Below are positions 38,268-47,277 of a stretch of DNA of 50,575 nt, piece by piece. The stretch's first letter is position 1. Each line of letters begins with the position of its first letter. A program made the position numbers and the translations under genes. The DNA lies in contig MESQ01000027.1 of the NCBI GenBank assembly GCA_001771065.1, positions 1-50,575 on the forward strand, written 5' to 3'. This stretch comes from Burkholderiales bacterium RIFOXYD12_FULL_59_19 (GTDB taxonomy: Bacteria > Pseudomonadota > Gammaproteobacteria > Burkholderiales > Burkholderiaceae_C). The notes beneath the pieces were generated by a model. The model was not told where the DNA came from. It saw only the letters and a list, made by a program, of their open reading frames with translations, and searched no databases.

Positions 38268-41200
38268 TATTCACTCCATTCCGTCATCGACAGGGCGGCA
38301 TCCATGTCCACCGCCACGATACGCGACACACCCTGCTCTTGCATGGTGACGCCAATGAGCTGTTTGGCCATTTCCATGGCAATCTTGTTGTGGCTGATGA
38401 ACAGGAACTGGGTTTCCTTGCTCATACGCGACACCAGTTTGGCATAACGCTCGGTGTTGGCGTCGTCCAGCGGCGCATCAACTTCATCAAGCAAACAAAA
38501 CGGTGCAGGGTTGAGCTGAAAAATAGCAAACACCAGCGCAATGGCGGTCAACGCTTTCTCACCACCCGAAAGCAGGGCGATGCTCTGATTTTTCTTGCCC
38601 GGCGGCTGCGCCACCACCTGCACACCAGAGTCCAGGATTTCTTCGCCGGTGATCACCAAGCGGGCATTGCCACCGCCAAACAGCTCCGGGAACATCTTGC
38701 CAAAGTGCGCGTTAACCTGGTTGAAGGTGCCTGACAGCAACTCGCGGGTTTCACCGTCAATTTTCTTGATAGCGTCTTCGAGCGTGGTCATGGCCTCCTG
38801 CAAGTCGGCGGTTTGTGCATCAAGAAACTGCTTGCGCTCGCTCGCAGCGGCCAGCTCGTCCAGGGCGGCCAGGTTGACCGCACCGAGGGCGGCAATGTCG
38901 CGGTTGATGCGGTCAATCTCGCCCTGCAAGCCCGCCAGCCGCACATTGTCCTGCGCTATCGACAGCGCCACGGCCTCCAGGTCAGCCTTGGCATCAGACA
39001 GCAACTGGTTGTACTGCTCAAAACCCAGCCTTGAAGCTTGCTCCTTGAGCTGGAACTCTGTGATACGGGCCCGTAAGGGGTCAAGCTCACGCTCCAGCAG
39101 CAAACGGCGCTCGTCGCTGGCGCGCAGCTTGGCGGTCAGATCATCGTACTGGCTGCGCTGCGCGCCCAGTTCCTGCTCGCGCAGCAACTTGTCGGCCAGC
39201 GCCTGCTGCAGGCCACCTTGCGCTGCGGCGTCGTTCAAGCGGGCCAGTTCGTCCTGGGCTCGTTGCGCCTCTGACGCCACGGCGGCAGCCTGGGCCACGG
39301 CCGTCTCGATGCCGCGCGACAGCTCGGCTTTGCGCGCGTCCAGGCTGCGCAGGCTGAACGTAGCCTCCTGCTTTTCGCGCTCCAGGCTGCGCAATTGCTC
39401 ACGGCTGGCGCCCAGTTTGCGCTCAGTCGCCATCACCTGGTCATCGAGCTCGGCATGGCGCTGCTGGGCGTCGGCCAGCAACATGTCCAACTCTTCAAAA
39501 CGCCCTTCGGCGGTGACGCGGCGTTCCTGCAACTCATCGAGTTGGCCTTCCACCTCAGCCAGGTCGCTGGCAATCTGGGCACTGCGGCTGCGGGCCTGCT
39601 CAAGCTGCTGGCTCAGTTGCAAAGTCTGCACCTGCAGCGTGTGGGCTTTTTGTTGCGCTTCGCCGGCCTCGTTACGGGTGCTGGCCAGGCGCTGCGCCGC
39701 ATCGGCATAAGCGGCCTCAAAGCGCACCAGCAGGGCACGCGCCTCGTCGCTGATCAGCACCTGGGCACGCAGCTGTTTTTCCAGGTTTTCAATTTCCTGA
39801 GCGCGCGCCAACAGGCCCGCCTGCTCAGAATCGGGCGCGTAAAAACTAACGCTGTGGCGGCCGACCGCATGGCCGGTCCGGACATAAATGACTTCGCCGG
39901 GCTGCAATTTATCGCGGTTACCCAGCGCGCCTTCAAGATTGGCGGCGGTAAAGCAACCCTGCAACCAGTCGTCCAACACCGCTTTCTGGCCGGCGTCGTG
40001 CAACCGCAGCAAATCCGACAGCCTGGGCAGCGTGGTCTGGGCCGGCACTGAAGCGGCGGGCGGGGGGCTGTAGAAAGCCAGCTTGGCCGGCGGTGCATCT
40101 TGGGCAAAAGCGCGCACCAGCTCCAACCGACTTACTTCCAGCGCGCCCAGGCGTTCACGCAAAGCACCTTCCAGGGCGTTTTCCCAACCCTGCTCGATGT
40201 GCAGGCGACTCCACAGGCCCTGCAAGTGATCGAGCCCATGCTTTTGCAGCCAGGGCTGTAGCTTGCCATCGGTCTTGACCTTTGCCTGCAGTGCCCTGAG
40301 CGCGTCCAGCCTGGCAGACAGCTCTGCCAGTTGCGCTGACTCGCGGTTCACGGTCTGCTGCTGGTTGCGGCGGTGCTCATCAAGTTCGGGGGCACTGTCA
40401 GTCAGGGTCTCCAACCGGGCCTGCGCCACGCTTGAGGCCTCCTGGGCCTGTTCCAATAGAAGCTGCTGCTCGGCCAATTTGTGATCATCAGGCGCCACCA
40501 GCTTGTTGCGGTCGGCCAGCAGGCGCTCACGGCGCGTGTCCATTTGACGCGCTTGCTCCTCGATGCCGCGCTGCTCGGCGGCCAGCACACCAATTTGCTG
40601 CTGCACCTGGGCCACGCCGGCACGTTGGTCGCTGGCAGCACGTTGGGCCTGGCGCAAAGCGTCTTCCAGCGTCGGCAGGTGTTGCGCCTGCTCCTCCAAC
40701 TGGGCGGCCAGCACCTCGTTTTTGTCCTCGCCCAGCAGTTCGAGCTCAGCCAGGTCTTCCAGTGCAACCTCAGCATCATTGCGGCGTGTGGCCCATTCGG
40801 TGGCCTGCTCCTGCAAGGTGCGCAACCGCACTTCAACACGCTGGCGCCCTTCCACCACAAAACGGATCTCGGCCTCAAGCCGCCCGACCTCGGCGCTGGC
40901 TTCGTACAGCCTGCCCTGCGCCTGGTTGACCTGGTCGCCTGCGGCGTAATGGGCCTGGCGCACGGTTTCCAGCTCGGACTCGATGCGGCGCAGGTCCGCC
41001 ATGCGGCTCTCCAGCGCATTCACTGCGGCCAGGCCTTCGGCCTGAATCCGGTCCTGCTCGGACTGCGACTCGGTGCGCTTCAGGAACCAGAGCTGATGCT
41101 GTCTCAAAGTGCCGGTGGCCGTCAAAGCTTTATATTTCTGCGCAACTTCGGCCTGTTTTTCAAGCTTGTCAAGGTTGGTATTGAGCTCGCGCAAAATGTC

Positions 41201-41785
41201 TTCGACCCGGGTCAGGTTCTCCCGCGTGTCGCTCAGGCGGTTCTCGGTTTCGCGGCGGCGCTCCTTGTACTTGGACACACCAGCCGCCTCTTCCAGGAAC
41301 AGCCGCAACTCCTCGGGCTTGCTCTCGATGATGCGGCTGATGGTGCCCTGACCAATGATGGCGTAAGCGCGCGGCCCCAGGCCCGTGCCAAGAAAAACAT
41401 CCTGCACATCGCGCCGGCGCACCACCTGATTGTTGATGAGGTAGCTGCTGTTGCCGTCGCGGGTCAGAACCCGTTTGACGGCGATCTCGCCAAACTGGTT
41501 CCACTGACCGCCGGCCCGGTGGTCGTCGTTGTCAAACACCAGCTCGACACTGGCGCGGCTGGCCGGCTTGCGTGTGGTGGTGCCGTTAAAAATCACGTCC
41601 TGCATTGACTCGCCGCGCAACTCCGACGCCTTGCTCTCGCCCAGCACCCAGCGCACCGCGTCCATGATGTTGGATTTGCCGCAGCCATTGGGCCCGACCA
41701 CCCCCACCAGCTGACCCGGCAGCAAAAAATTGGTGGGCTCGGCAAACGACTTGAAGCCTGATAACTTGATGGAATTGAGACGCAC
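38267..41785 (-). CDS. smc: Chromosome segregation protein SMC
   Basis: The 1172-residue condensin ATPase has the Walker A motif GPNGCGKSN at residues 31-39, FLEEAAGVSKYKERR, two long coiled coils (about 170-500 and 660-1000) around a hinge (about 510-640), and the C-terminal signature ALLSGGEKALTAIAL with Walker B FCLLDEVDAPLDDANTERY. SMC with ScpAB compacts and segregates the chromosome. It heads the smc-zipA-ligA-def run. Gammaproteobacteria such as E. coli use MukB instead, so SMC fits a betaproteobacterium. Confidence 0.97.
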   Translation of the reverse strand: MRLNSIKLSGFKSFAEPTNFLLPGQLVGVVGPNGCGKSNIMDAVRWVLGESKASELRGESMQDVIFNGTTTRKPASRASVELVFDNDDHRAGGQWNQFGEIAVKRVLTRDGNSSYLINNQVVRRRDVQDVFLGTGLGPRAYAIIGQGTISRIIESKPEELRLFLEEAAGVSKYKERRRETENRLSDTRENLTRVEDILRELNTNLDKLEKQAEVAQKYKALTATGTLRQHQLWFLKRTESQSEQDRIQAEGLAAVNALESRMADLRRIESELETVRQAHYAAGDQVNQAQGRLYEASAEVGRLEAEIRFVVEGRQRVEVRLRTLQEQATEWATRRNDAEVALEDLAELELLGEDKNEVLAAQLEEQAQHLPTLEDALRQAQRAASDQRAGVAQVQQQIGVLAAEQRGIEEQARQMDTRRERLLADRNKLVAPDDHKLAEQQLLLEQAQEASSVAQARLETLTDSAPELDEHRRNQQQTVNRESAQLAELSARLDALRALQAKVKTDGKLQPWLQKHGLDHLQGLWSRLHIEQGWENALEGALRERLGALEVSRLELVRAFAQDAPPAKLAFYSPPPAASVPAQTTLPRLSDLLRLHDAGQKAVLDDWLQGCFTAANLEGALGNRDKLQPGEVIYVRTGHAVGRHSVSFYAPDSEQAGLLARAQEIENLEKQLRAQVLISDEARALLVRFEAAYADAAQRLASTRNEAGEAQQKAHTLQVQTLQLSQQLEQARSRSAQIASDLAEVEGQLDELQERRVTAEGRFEELDMLLADAQQRHAELDDQVMATERKLGASREQLRSLEREKQEATFSLRSLDARKAELSRGIETAVAQAAAVASEAQRAQDELARLNDAAAQGGLQQALADKLLREQELGAQRSQYDDLTAKLRASDERRLLLERELDPLRARITEFQLKEQASRLGFEQYNQLLSDAKADLEAVALSIAQDNVRLAGLQGEIDRINRDIAALGAVNLAALDELAAASERKQFLDAQTADLQEAMTTLEDAIKKIDGETRELLSGTFNQVNAHFGKMFPELFGGGNARLVITGEEILDSGVQVVAQPPGKKNQSIALLSGGEKALTAIALVFAIFQLNPAPFCLLDEVDAPLDDANTERYAKLVSRMSKETQFLFISHNKIAMEMAKQLIGVTMQEQGVSRIVAVDMDAALSMTEWSE

Positions 41786-41903
41786 TGGGATCTAAAAAAC
41801 GGCAAAAGGGAGGAAGCAGTCCGACGAACAGCCGGGCCAGCGAAAACGAGCCGCCATGATAACTTGCTGCCAAACTGAGGAGGCTTGTGGCTCCGGTGCG
41901 TGT

Positions 41904-41934
41904 CCCGGATTGCGCTGCGCTTCATCCGGGCTAC
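41904..41934. repeat. REP-like palindrome, copy 1 (left of chrA pair)
   Basis: CCCGGAT and ATCCGGG (41904-41910 and 41924-41930) flank a GCGCTGCGC centre, followed by CTAC. Palindromes of this form (GTAGCCCGGAT...ATCCGGG) are common dispersed repeats in proteobacterial genomes. A related copy lies at 43216-43246 in the same orientation. The rest of 41786-41979 shows no gene. Confidence 0.65.
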
Positions 41935-41979
41935 CAACATCCAGACCACCGTCATCCGGGGACCACAGATAATGAAGAC

Positions 41980-42606
41980 ATGCCCAAAACAAACCCTTCT
42001 CACCCAGCGCAAGTGCCTTTTCACACGTCATCTTCCCCCCCCGGCCCCCACTCCCTCAGCGCGCTTTTTTGGGCCTTTAACGCCTTGGCGCTACAGGGTT
42101 TTGGCGGCGTGGTGGCCATTGCCCAGCGCGAGCTGGTAGACAAAAAGCGTTGGCTCACGCAAGCCCAGTTTGTCGAAGACTGGGCGGTGGCCCAGGTGTT
42201 GCCCGGCCCCAATGTGGTGAACCTGTCGCTGATGATTGGCGACCGCTACTTTGGCGTGCGCGGCGGCATGGTGGCACTGGCGGGCATGCTGAGCTTTCCG
42301 CTGGTCATTGTGCTGATTCTGGCTGCGCTGTTTTCGGGCGTCTCCGACTCGGTGGCGGTGCAGGGCGCGCTGCGCGGCATGGGCGCGGTGGCGGCCGGCA
42401 TGATTGTCGCCACGGGCCTGCGGCTGCTTGTCGCTCTGAAGAGCAACATACTTGGGGGCATCGTTTGTTATGGGCTGGCAGCCGCTACTTTTGTGGCAAT
42501 CGCGCTGTTGCGGCTGCCACTGATCTGGGTGCTGCTGGGCCTGGGCGGCCTGGGCGCGCTGTGGGCTTACCGCCAGTTGGGGCGCTTCGAGAAAGACGCG
42601 CCATGA
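41980..42606 (+). CDS. Chromate transporter, short-chain ChrA subunit 1
   Basis: The 208-residue protein is a single CHR domain: FWAFNALALQGFGGVVAIAQRELVDKKRWLTQAQFVEDWAVAQVLPGPNVVNLSLMIG contains the conserved GGxxA and PGP motifs. About six membrane helices. Short CHR proteins work as pairs; the second gene overlaps its stop by 4 nt (ATGA). ChrA proteins export chromate or transport related oxyanions. The ATG at 41980 is preferred; upstream frame crosses the REP-like repeat. Confidence 0.9.
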   Translation: MPKTNPSHPAQVPFHTSSSPPGPHSLSALFWAFNALALQGFGGVVAIAQRELVDKKRWLTQAQFVEDWAVAQVLPGPNVVNLSLMIGDRYFGVRGGMVALAGMLSFPLVIVLILAALFSGVSDSVAVQGALRGMGAVAAGMIVATGLRLLVALKSNILGGIVCYGLAAATFVAIALLRLPLIWVLLGLGGLGALWAYRQLGRFEKDAP

Positions 42607-43211
42607 GCGCCACCCTGCTCACCAGCCTGACGCTCGCCGACTGGCTGGCCCTGCTGACGCATTTCTTGTCGTTGTCACTGCTCGCCGTGGGCGGCGTCAT
42701 CACCACCGTGCCCGACATGCACCGCACCCTGGTGGACCAGAACCAGTGGCTGTCTGAGGGGCAATTTAACGCCTCGATTGCGATCGCCCAGGCCGCGCCC
42801 GGCCCCAACGTGCTGTTTGTCGCCCTGATGGGCTGGTATGTGGGCTTGAATGCGGGTGGCGGTCTGGCCGCAGGCTGGGTCGGCTGGGGCAGCGCCTTGC
42901 TGGGCGTGCTGCTGGCCATGCTGGGTATTTTGCTGCCCAGCACCACACTCACTTTTGTGGCCTCGCGCTGGGGCCATCAAAACCGTGAGCTACGCGCCGT
43001 GCGTGCGTTCAAGCAGGGCTTGGCGCCGGTAGTGGTGGCCTTGTTGATCGCCACCGGCTGGATCCTCACGGCCGCTCATGGCGCCGATCTGGCGCATTGG
43101 CCGCTGTGGCTGCTGACCGCCGTGGTGGCCGTTCTGGTCTGGCGCACCCGGCTGCATTTGCTGTGGCTTTTGGGCGCCGGGGCGCTCCTTGGGGCTTTAG
43201 GCTTGGTTTAG
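42603..43211 (+). CDS. Chromate transporter, short-chain ChrA subunit 2
   Basis: The 202-residue CHR-domain partner contains SLLAVGGVITTVPDMHRTLVDQNQWLSEGQFNASIAIAQAAPGPNVLFVALMGWYVG with the conserved GG and PGPN motifs, and six predicted helices. ATG overlaps the first subunit's stop codon. The two half-proteins are expected to assemble in inverted topology to mimic full-length ChrA. Sulfate or another oxyanion is a possible alternative substrate. Confidence 0.9.
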   Translation: MSATLLTSLTLADWLALLTHFLSLSLLAVGGVITTVPDMHRTLVDQNQWLSEGQFNASIAIAQAAPGPNVLFVALMGWYVGLNAGGGLAAGWVGWGSALLGVLLAMLGILLPSTTLTFVASRWGHQNRELRAVRAFKQGLAPVVVALLIATGWILTAAHGADLAHWPLWLLTAVVAVLVWRTRLHLLWLLGAGALLGALGLV

Positions 43212-43215
43212 GGCT

Positions 43216-43246
43216 CCCGGATTCCGTTGCACTGCAGCCGGGCTAC
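43216..43246. repeat. REP-like palindrome, copy 2 (right of chrA pair)
   Basis: CCCGGATTCCGTTGCACTGC followed by AGCCGGGCTAC is a diverged copy of the repeat at 41904-41934, in the same orientation and with the same CCGGGCTAC end. It begins 4 bp after the chrA2 stop codon. Confidence 0.6.
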
Positions 43247-43293
43247 AAACTGCACCATCTGTCGATGGATACCAAGCCTGTATATTCATTTTT

Positions 43294-43334
43294 AAATATA
43301 TGGTAATCATGAAAATGTAGTTTGAAATATATGG
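43294..43334. promoter_or_regulatory. AT-rich direct repeat before the TSUP gene
   Basis: AAATATATGG occurs at 43294-43303 and again at 43325-43334, 31 bp apart (about three helical turns), in a locally AT-rich stretch just before the TSUP transporter start. This looks like a paired operator or promoter. Regulator unknown. Confidence 0.4.
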
Positions 43335-43356
43335 GTTGACCCGTAAAGTCCAGCCC

Positions 43357-44148
43357 ATGTATGACATTGCTTTCATTTTTGCCGGGTTTTTTGTCGGGAT
43401 CGTGGTCGGTTTGACCGGCGTCGGCGGCGGCTCGCTGATGACGCCCATTCTGATTTTTATCTTCGGCGTCAAGCCATATATGGCGGTTGGCACCGACCTG
43501 CTGTTTGCGGCCTTCACAAAAATGGGCGGCACCGTCAAAATGGCGCGCTCCGGCCTGGTGCCCTGGCGCGTGGTGCTGCACCTCAGCGCGGGCAGCATTC
43601 CGGCGGCACTGATCACGCTGTGGGTGCTCAAGACAGTGGGTCCGGCCGATGCCACCATTCAGCACCTGATGACATCAACCCTGGGTGTAGCGCTGCTGCT
43701 CACCGCCGCCGCCACTCTGTACAAAGCGCTGCGCGGCAAGGCGGCCCCGACACGCATCGCCGCCGGTCAGGAGACACTTGCCACCACGCCGCGCCACTGG
43801 AGCCTGCCGCTGCTGCTCGGCGCCCTGATCGGCACGCTGGTGTCGCTGACCTCGGTAGGTGCCGGTGCCATTGGTGTCACCGCGCTGATGCTGCTTTACC
43901 CCATGCTGCCGCTGCCGCGTATTGTGGCCGCCGACATTGCCTACGCCGTACCCCTGACCCTGGTGGCCGGTACCGGCCATGCCTCGCTGGGCTCGGTGGA
44001 CTGGTCAATGTTGAGCCTGCTGCTGGCGGGATCACTGCCCGGCATCTGGCTCGGTTCGCACTTCATGACCCGCGTGCCCGAGCGCGCCATCCGCTCGCTC
44101 TTGTCCGTGCTGCTGGCCTATGCCGGCACCAAGCTGATTGCCCTGTGA
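43357..44148 (+). CDS. TSUP-family transporter (TauE/SafE-like sulfite exporter)
   Basis: The 263-residue protein has about eight membrane helices and the TSUP repeat pattern: FFVGIVVGLTGVGGGSLMTPILIFIFGVKP at the N-terminus and LLGALIGTLVSLTSVGAGAIGVTALMLLYP in the second half. TSUP proteins move sulfite, sulfoacetate or similar anions. Upstream of cysI, transport of sulfate or sulfite is a reasonable inference. The ATG at 43357 gives MYDIAFIFAGFF; an ATG 21 nt upstream is an alternative. Confidence 0.88.
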   Translation: MYDIAFIFAGFFVGIVVGLTGVGGGSLMTPILIFIFGVKPYMAVGTDLLFAAFTKMGGTVKMARSGLVPWRVVLHLSAGSIPAALITLWVLKTVGPADATIQHLMTSTLGVALLLTAAATLYKALRGKAAPTRIAAGQETLATTPRHWSLPLLLGALIGTLVSLTSVGAGAIGVTALMLLYPMLPLPRIVAADIAYAVPLTLVAGTGHASLGSVDWSMLSLLLAGSLPGIWLGSHFMTRVPERAIRSLLSVLLAYAGTKLIAL

Positions 44149-44173
44149 TGACGCAACGCCTGGTTTTTGCTGC

Positions 44174-44221
44174 TGTAGGGCGGACTTCAGTCCGCCATGG
44201 TCGACTGAAGTCGACCCTACA
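44174..44221. repeat. Near-palindromic REP-like repeat before cysI
   Basis: TGTAGGGCGGACTTCAGTCC... to ...GGGTCGACTTCAGTCGACC-type arms form a 48-bp near-palindrome ending CCCTACA, made of two smaller palindromes (GGACTTCAGTCC and TCGACTGAAGTCGA). It resembles dispersed intergenic repeats. It may act as a hairpin between the TSUP gene and cysI. The following 44222-44323 is an A/C-rich leader. Confidence 0.65.
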
Positions 44222-44323
44222 AAACAAACAAAACCAACAAAGCCAACAAAAGCTCACCAAGCCTGCAACTGTCCCTGGCCAGCGATTTGAATAGCTACGA
44301 AATTTTTTATCAAGTGACAATCC

Positions 44324-46141
44324 ATGTACCAATACACCGACTTTGACCGCCAATTTGTCCGCCAGCGTGCCGCCCAGTACCGCGACCAGCTTGAGCGCAA
44401 CCTGCGCGGTGAACTCAAGGACGACGAATTTCGCCCGCTGCGCCTGCAAAACGGCTGGTATGTGCAGCGCTACGCCCCCATGCTGCGCGTGGCCGTGCCC
44501 TACGGCGAACTGGCCAGCCGCCAGCTGCGTGTGCTGGCCCAAATTGCCCGCCAGTACGACCAGCCCAGCGCCGCCGTTTACCAACACGCCAGCGAGACCC
44601 AGGCCGAGCTCGGCACGCCGCACCTGCCGGTCGGTTACGGCCACTTCAGCACACGCCAGAACGTGCAGTTCAACTGGATCCCGCTCACCCAAAGCGCCGA
44701 CGTGATGGACCTGCTGGCCACGGTCGACCTGCACGGCATCCAGACCAGCGGCAATTGCATTCGCAACATCACCAGCGACGCACTGGCCGGTATTGCCCCT
44801 GACGAAGTCATTGACCCCCGCCCTTACGCCGAAATCATGCGCCAATGGAGCACGCTGCACCCCGAGTTTGCGCACCTGCCGCGCAAGTTCAAGATTGCCA
44901 TCAACGGCGCCTTGGAGGACCGCGCCGCCACCGCCTGGCACGACGTGGGTCTGCACCTGCGCCGCAACGCACAGGGCCAGGTTGGCTTCATGGTGTTGGT
45001 TGGCGGCGGCATGGGCCGCACCCCGGTCATCGCCAGCACGCTGCGCGAGTTTTTGCCCTGGGACCAGATCCTCAATTACCTTGAGGCCGTGGTGCGTGTC
45101 TACAACCGCTTTGGCCGTCGCGACAACCTCTACAAGGCGCGCATCAAGATCCTGGTCAAGGCCGAAGGCCAGCGTTTTGTGGATGAAGTCGAGGCCGAGT
45201 TCGCAAGCATCCTGAGACACGACGGCGCCGCACATACCATTCCCCAGGCCGAGCTGGACCGGGTCTCGGCCCATTTCCTGCCGCCTGCTCATCCGTCAGA
45301 CTCTGCCGCTGACGGCCAGGCTACCGCCATTGAACGCTCGCCCAAGGACGCCGCTGAATACCAGCGCTGGCTGAATCAAAACGTGCGCGCCCACAAAAAC
45401 CCGGCCCTGCGCGCCGTCACACTGTCGTTCAAGCGCCTGGGCCACGCGCCTGGCGACGCCACTGCCGACCAGCTCGACGCCGCCGCCGACCTGGCTGACC
45501 GCTTTAGCGCCGGTGAAGCCCGTGTCACACACGAGCAAAACCTGTTGCTGCCCTGGGTGGCCGAACACGACCTGCCCGCGTTGTGGCAAGCGGCCCGCGC
45601 GCTTGGCGTGGCCAAGGCCAACATCGGCCTGCTCACCGACATGATCACCTGCCCCGGCGGCGACCTGTGCGCGTTGGCCAATGCCCGCTCGCTGCCGCTG
45701 GCCCAGGCGGTTGCCGAACGTTTCCAGGACCTCGACGAGCTGTTTGACATCGGACCGGTGGACCTGCACATCAGCGGCTGCATGAATTCCTGCGGCCACC
45801 ACCACACCGGCCACATTGGTGTACTCGGTGTCGACAAAGACGGCCGCGAGTGGTACCAGATCTCGCTCGGCGGCTCCGATGGCAGCAGCTTGAGCGGCGT
45901 CGCCGTACCGGGCAAGGTGATTGGCCCATCGTTTGCGGCGAGTGAGGTGACCGACGTGGTGGAAGCACTGATCGACAGCTACCGCGTGTACCGTAAGGCG
46001 GGCGAAACCTTCATCGACTGCGTGCGCCGCGTCGGGCCAGACCCTTTCAAGTTGGCGGCCAATGCGGTGCGCCACGAAACCCGCGACGGCGGCCGCGTGC
46101 TGCATGTGCACCTGGCCACCGCCGATGCAACAACCGACTGA
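44324..46141 (+). CDS. cysI: Sulfite reductase hemoprotein (nitrite/sulfite reductase family)
   Basis: The 605-residue sirohaem/4Fe-4S enzyme reduces sulfite to sulfide. It has two ferredoxin-like half-domains and two sirohaem-binding domains. The cluster cysteines are C443 and C449 (TCPGGDLCALA) and C486 and C490 (ISGCMNSCGHHH). TSGNCIRNITSD is the typical substrate-side motif. The context (TSUP, DUF934, cysH, cysD, cysN) shows sulfite rather than nitrite. No NADPH flavoprotein CysJ is nearby; the ferredoxin and ferredoxin-NADP reductase at the window end are possible electron donors. Confidence 0.93.
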   Translation: MYQYTDFDRQFVRQRAAQYRDQLERNLRGELKDDEFRPLRLQNGWYVQRYAPMLRVAVPYGELASRQLRVLAQIARQYDQPSAAVYQHASETQAELGTPHLPVGYGHFSTRQNVQFNWIPLTQSADVMDLLATVDLHGIQTSGNCIRNITSDALAGIAPDEVIDPRPYAEIMRQWSTLHPEFAHLPRKFKIAINGALEDRAATAWHDVGLHLRRNAQGQVGFMVLVGGGMGRTPVIASTLREFLPWDQILNYLEAVVRVYNRFGRRDNLYKARIKILVKAEGQRFVDEVEAEFASILRHDGAAHTIPQAELDRVSAHFLPPAHPSDSAADGQATAIERSPKDAAEYQRWLNQNVRAHKNPALRAVTLSFKRLGHAPGDATADQLDAAADLADRFSAGEARVTHEQNLLLPWVAEHDLPALWQAARALGVAKANIGLLTDMITCPGGDLCALANARSLPLAQAVAERFQDLDELFDIGPVDLHISGCMNSCGHHHTGHIGVLGVDKDGREWYQISLGGSDGSSLSGVAVPGKVIGPSFAASEVTDVVEALIDSYRVYRKAGETFIDCVRRVGPDPFKLAANAVRHETRDGGRVLHVHLATADATTD

Positions 46142-46160
46142 ACCCTGGAAGCTCCTGAAC

Positions 46161-46559
46161 ATGAACACGCTTGAATTGATCCCATCAGACGCCGCTACCA
46201 AAACATCCGCCGACTTGCAAGTAATAGAACTCGCCAACGACGCCGATCCGCGCACGCTGGCGCTGGACGGCATCACGCGCATTGACCTGAATTTTCCGAA
46301 GTTCACCGACGGCCGCGCCTTCAGCCAGGCTTACTTGCTGCGCCGCCGCCTCGATTTCAAGGGCGACCTTCGCGCCACCGGCGACGTGCTGGTGGACCAG
46401 TTGATGCAAATGCAGCGCACTGGCTTTAGTTCGGCCGTGCTGCGCGCCGACCAGAACCTGGCCCACGCACAACGTCAACTGACGCACTTTGCCAGCTTTT
46501 ACCAGGGTGATGCCGCGCAGAACCAGCCCCAATTCACGTCACAGGGAGCCGCAGCATGA
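46161..46559 (+). CDS. DUF934 protein of the sulfite-reduction cluster
   Basis: The 132-residue protein matches DUF934: IDLNFPKFTDGRAFSQAYLLRRRLDFKGDLRATGDVLVDQLMQMQRTGFSSAVLR. DUF934 genes lie between cysI and cysH in many proteobacteria and are annotated as probably involved in sulfite reduction; no activity is established. The ATG at 46161 has GGAAG upstream. Its stop overlaps the cysH start by 4 nt (ATGA). Confidence 0.88.
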   Translation: MNTLELIPSDAATKTSADLQVIELANDADPRTLALDGITRIDLNFPKFTDGRAFSQAYLLRRRLDFKGDLRATGDVLVDQLMQMQRTGFSSAVLRADQNLAHAQRQLTHFASFYQGDAAQNQPQFTSQGAAA

Positions 46560-47274
46560 GCGCCATCGACCTCAACGCCCGCGCATCAAGCACCTTTGCC
46601 GAAAAACTGGCCGAGACCCAGGCGCTGCTGCAACAGGCCGCGCTGGACTACGCGCCATTGAGCGCCAGCGACGCGCCACGCATCACGCTGGCCTGCAGCC
46701 TGGGCGCAGAAGACATGGTGCTAGCCGCTTTGATCAACAGCCTGCGGCTCAACATCAGCATCTTTGGCTGGCCCGGCTGCAAGCCAGCTCACGGGCGCCG
46801 GTGCAGGTTTTTGCGCCGGCCCGCGAAGCAGCCATCCAGTTTGTGGAACGCGAAGGCAAGGACGCCATGTATAAAAGCATTGCCCTGCGCAAGGCCTGCT
46901 GCGCCATCCGCAAGATGGAGCCCTTGAGCCGCGCCCTGGCCGACAAAGACGCCTGGATCACCGGCCTGCGCCGCGAGCAGTCCGGCGCCCGCGCCGAAGT
47001 ACCCCTGATCGACCACAGCGACTTGACAAAAGTCAAACTCAACCCGCTGGCCAACTGGACCTGGGGGGACGTATGGTTCTACATCTCGGAAAACAAGGTT
47101 GACTACAACCCGCTGCACGACCAGTTTTACCCCAGTATCGGCTGCGCCCCCTGCACCCGCGCCATCAGCCTGGGCGAAGACTTTCGTGCCGGACGCTGGT
47201 GGTGGGAAGACGAGACCGCCAAGGAATGTGGCCTGCACGTCAAAGCCAGCCCGCTATCGACCACGGAAAGCTAG
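46556..47274 (+). pseudogene. cysH: Adenylylsulfate reductase CysH, frameshifted by an internal deletion
   Basis: Two frames together encode an APS-reductase-type CysH. The first (from ATG 46556) has the PP-loop ITLACSLGAEDMVLAALI and reaches LNISIF at 46765; it then reads nonsense. The second frame resumes at about 46768 with LARLQASSRAPVQVFAPAREAAIQFV and runs to 47274, with the cluster motifs ACCAIRK and GCAPCTRAI (CC...CxxC) that mark 4Fe-4S APS reductases. Between them the family's LDTGRL-x-x-ET segment, about 13-14 codons, is missing and only GG remains, so about 40 nt appear deleted. As read, no functional protein is made. cysD starts 3 nt after the stop. Confidence 0.85.
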
Positions 47275-47277
47275 AAA

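Noticed and set aside
42150..42602. Long N-terminal extension of the second chrA gene
   Set aside because: It overlaps chrA1 in another frame and has no CHR features; the ATGA overlap at 42603 is the natural start.
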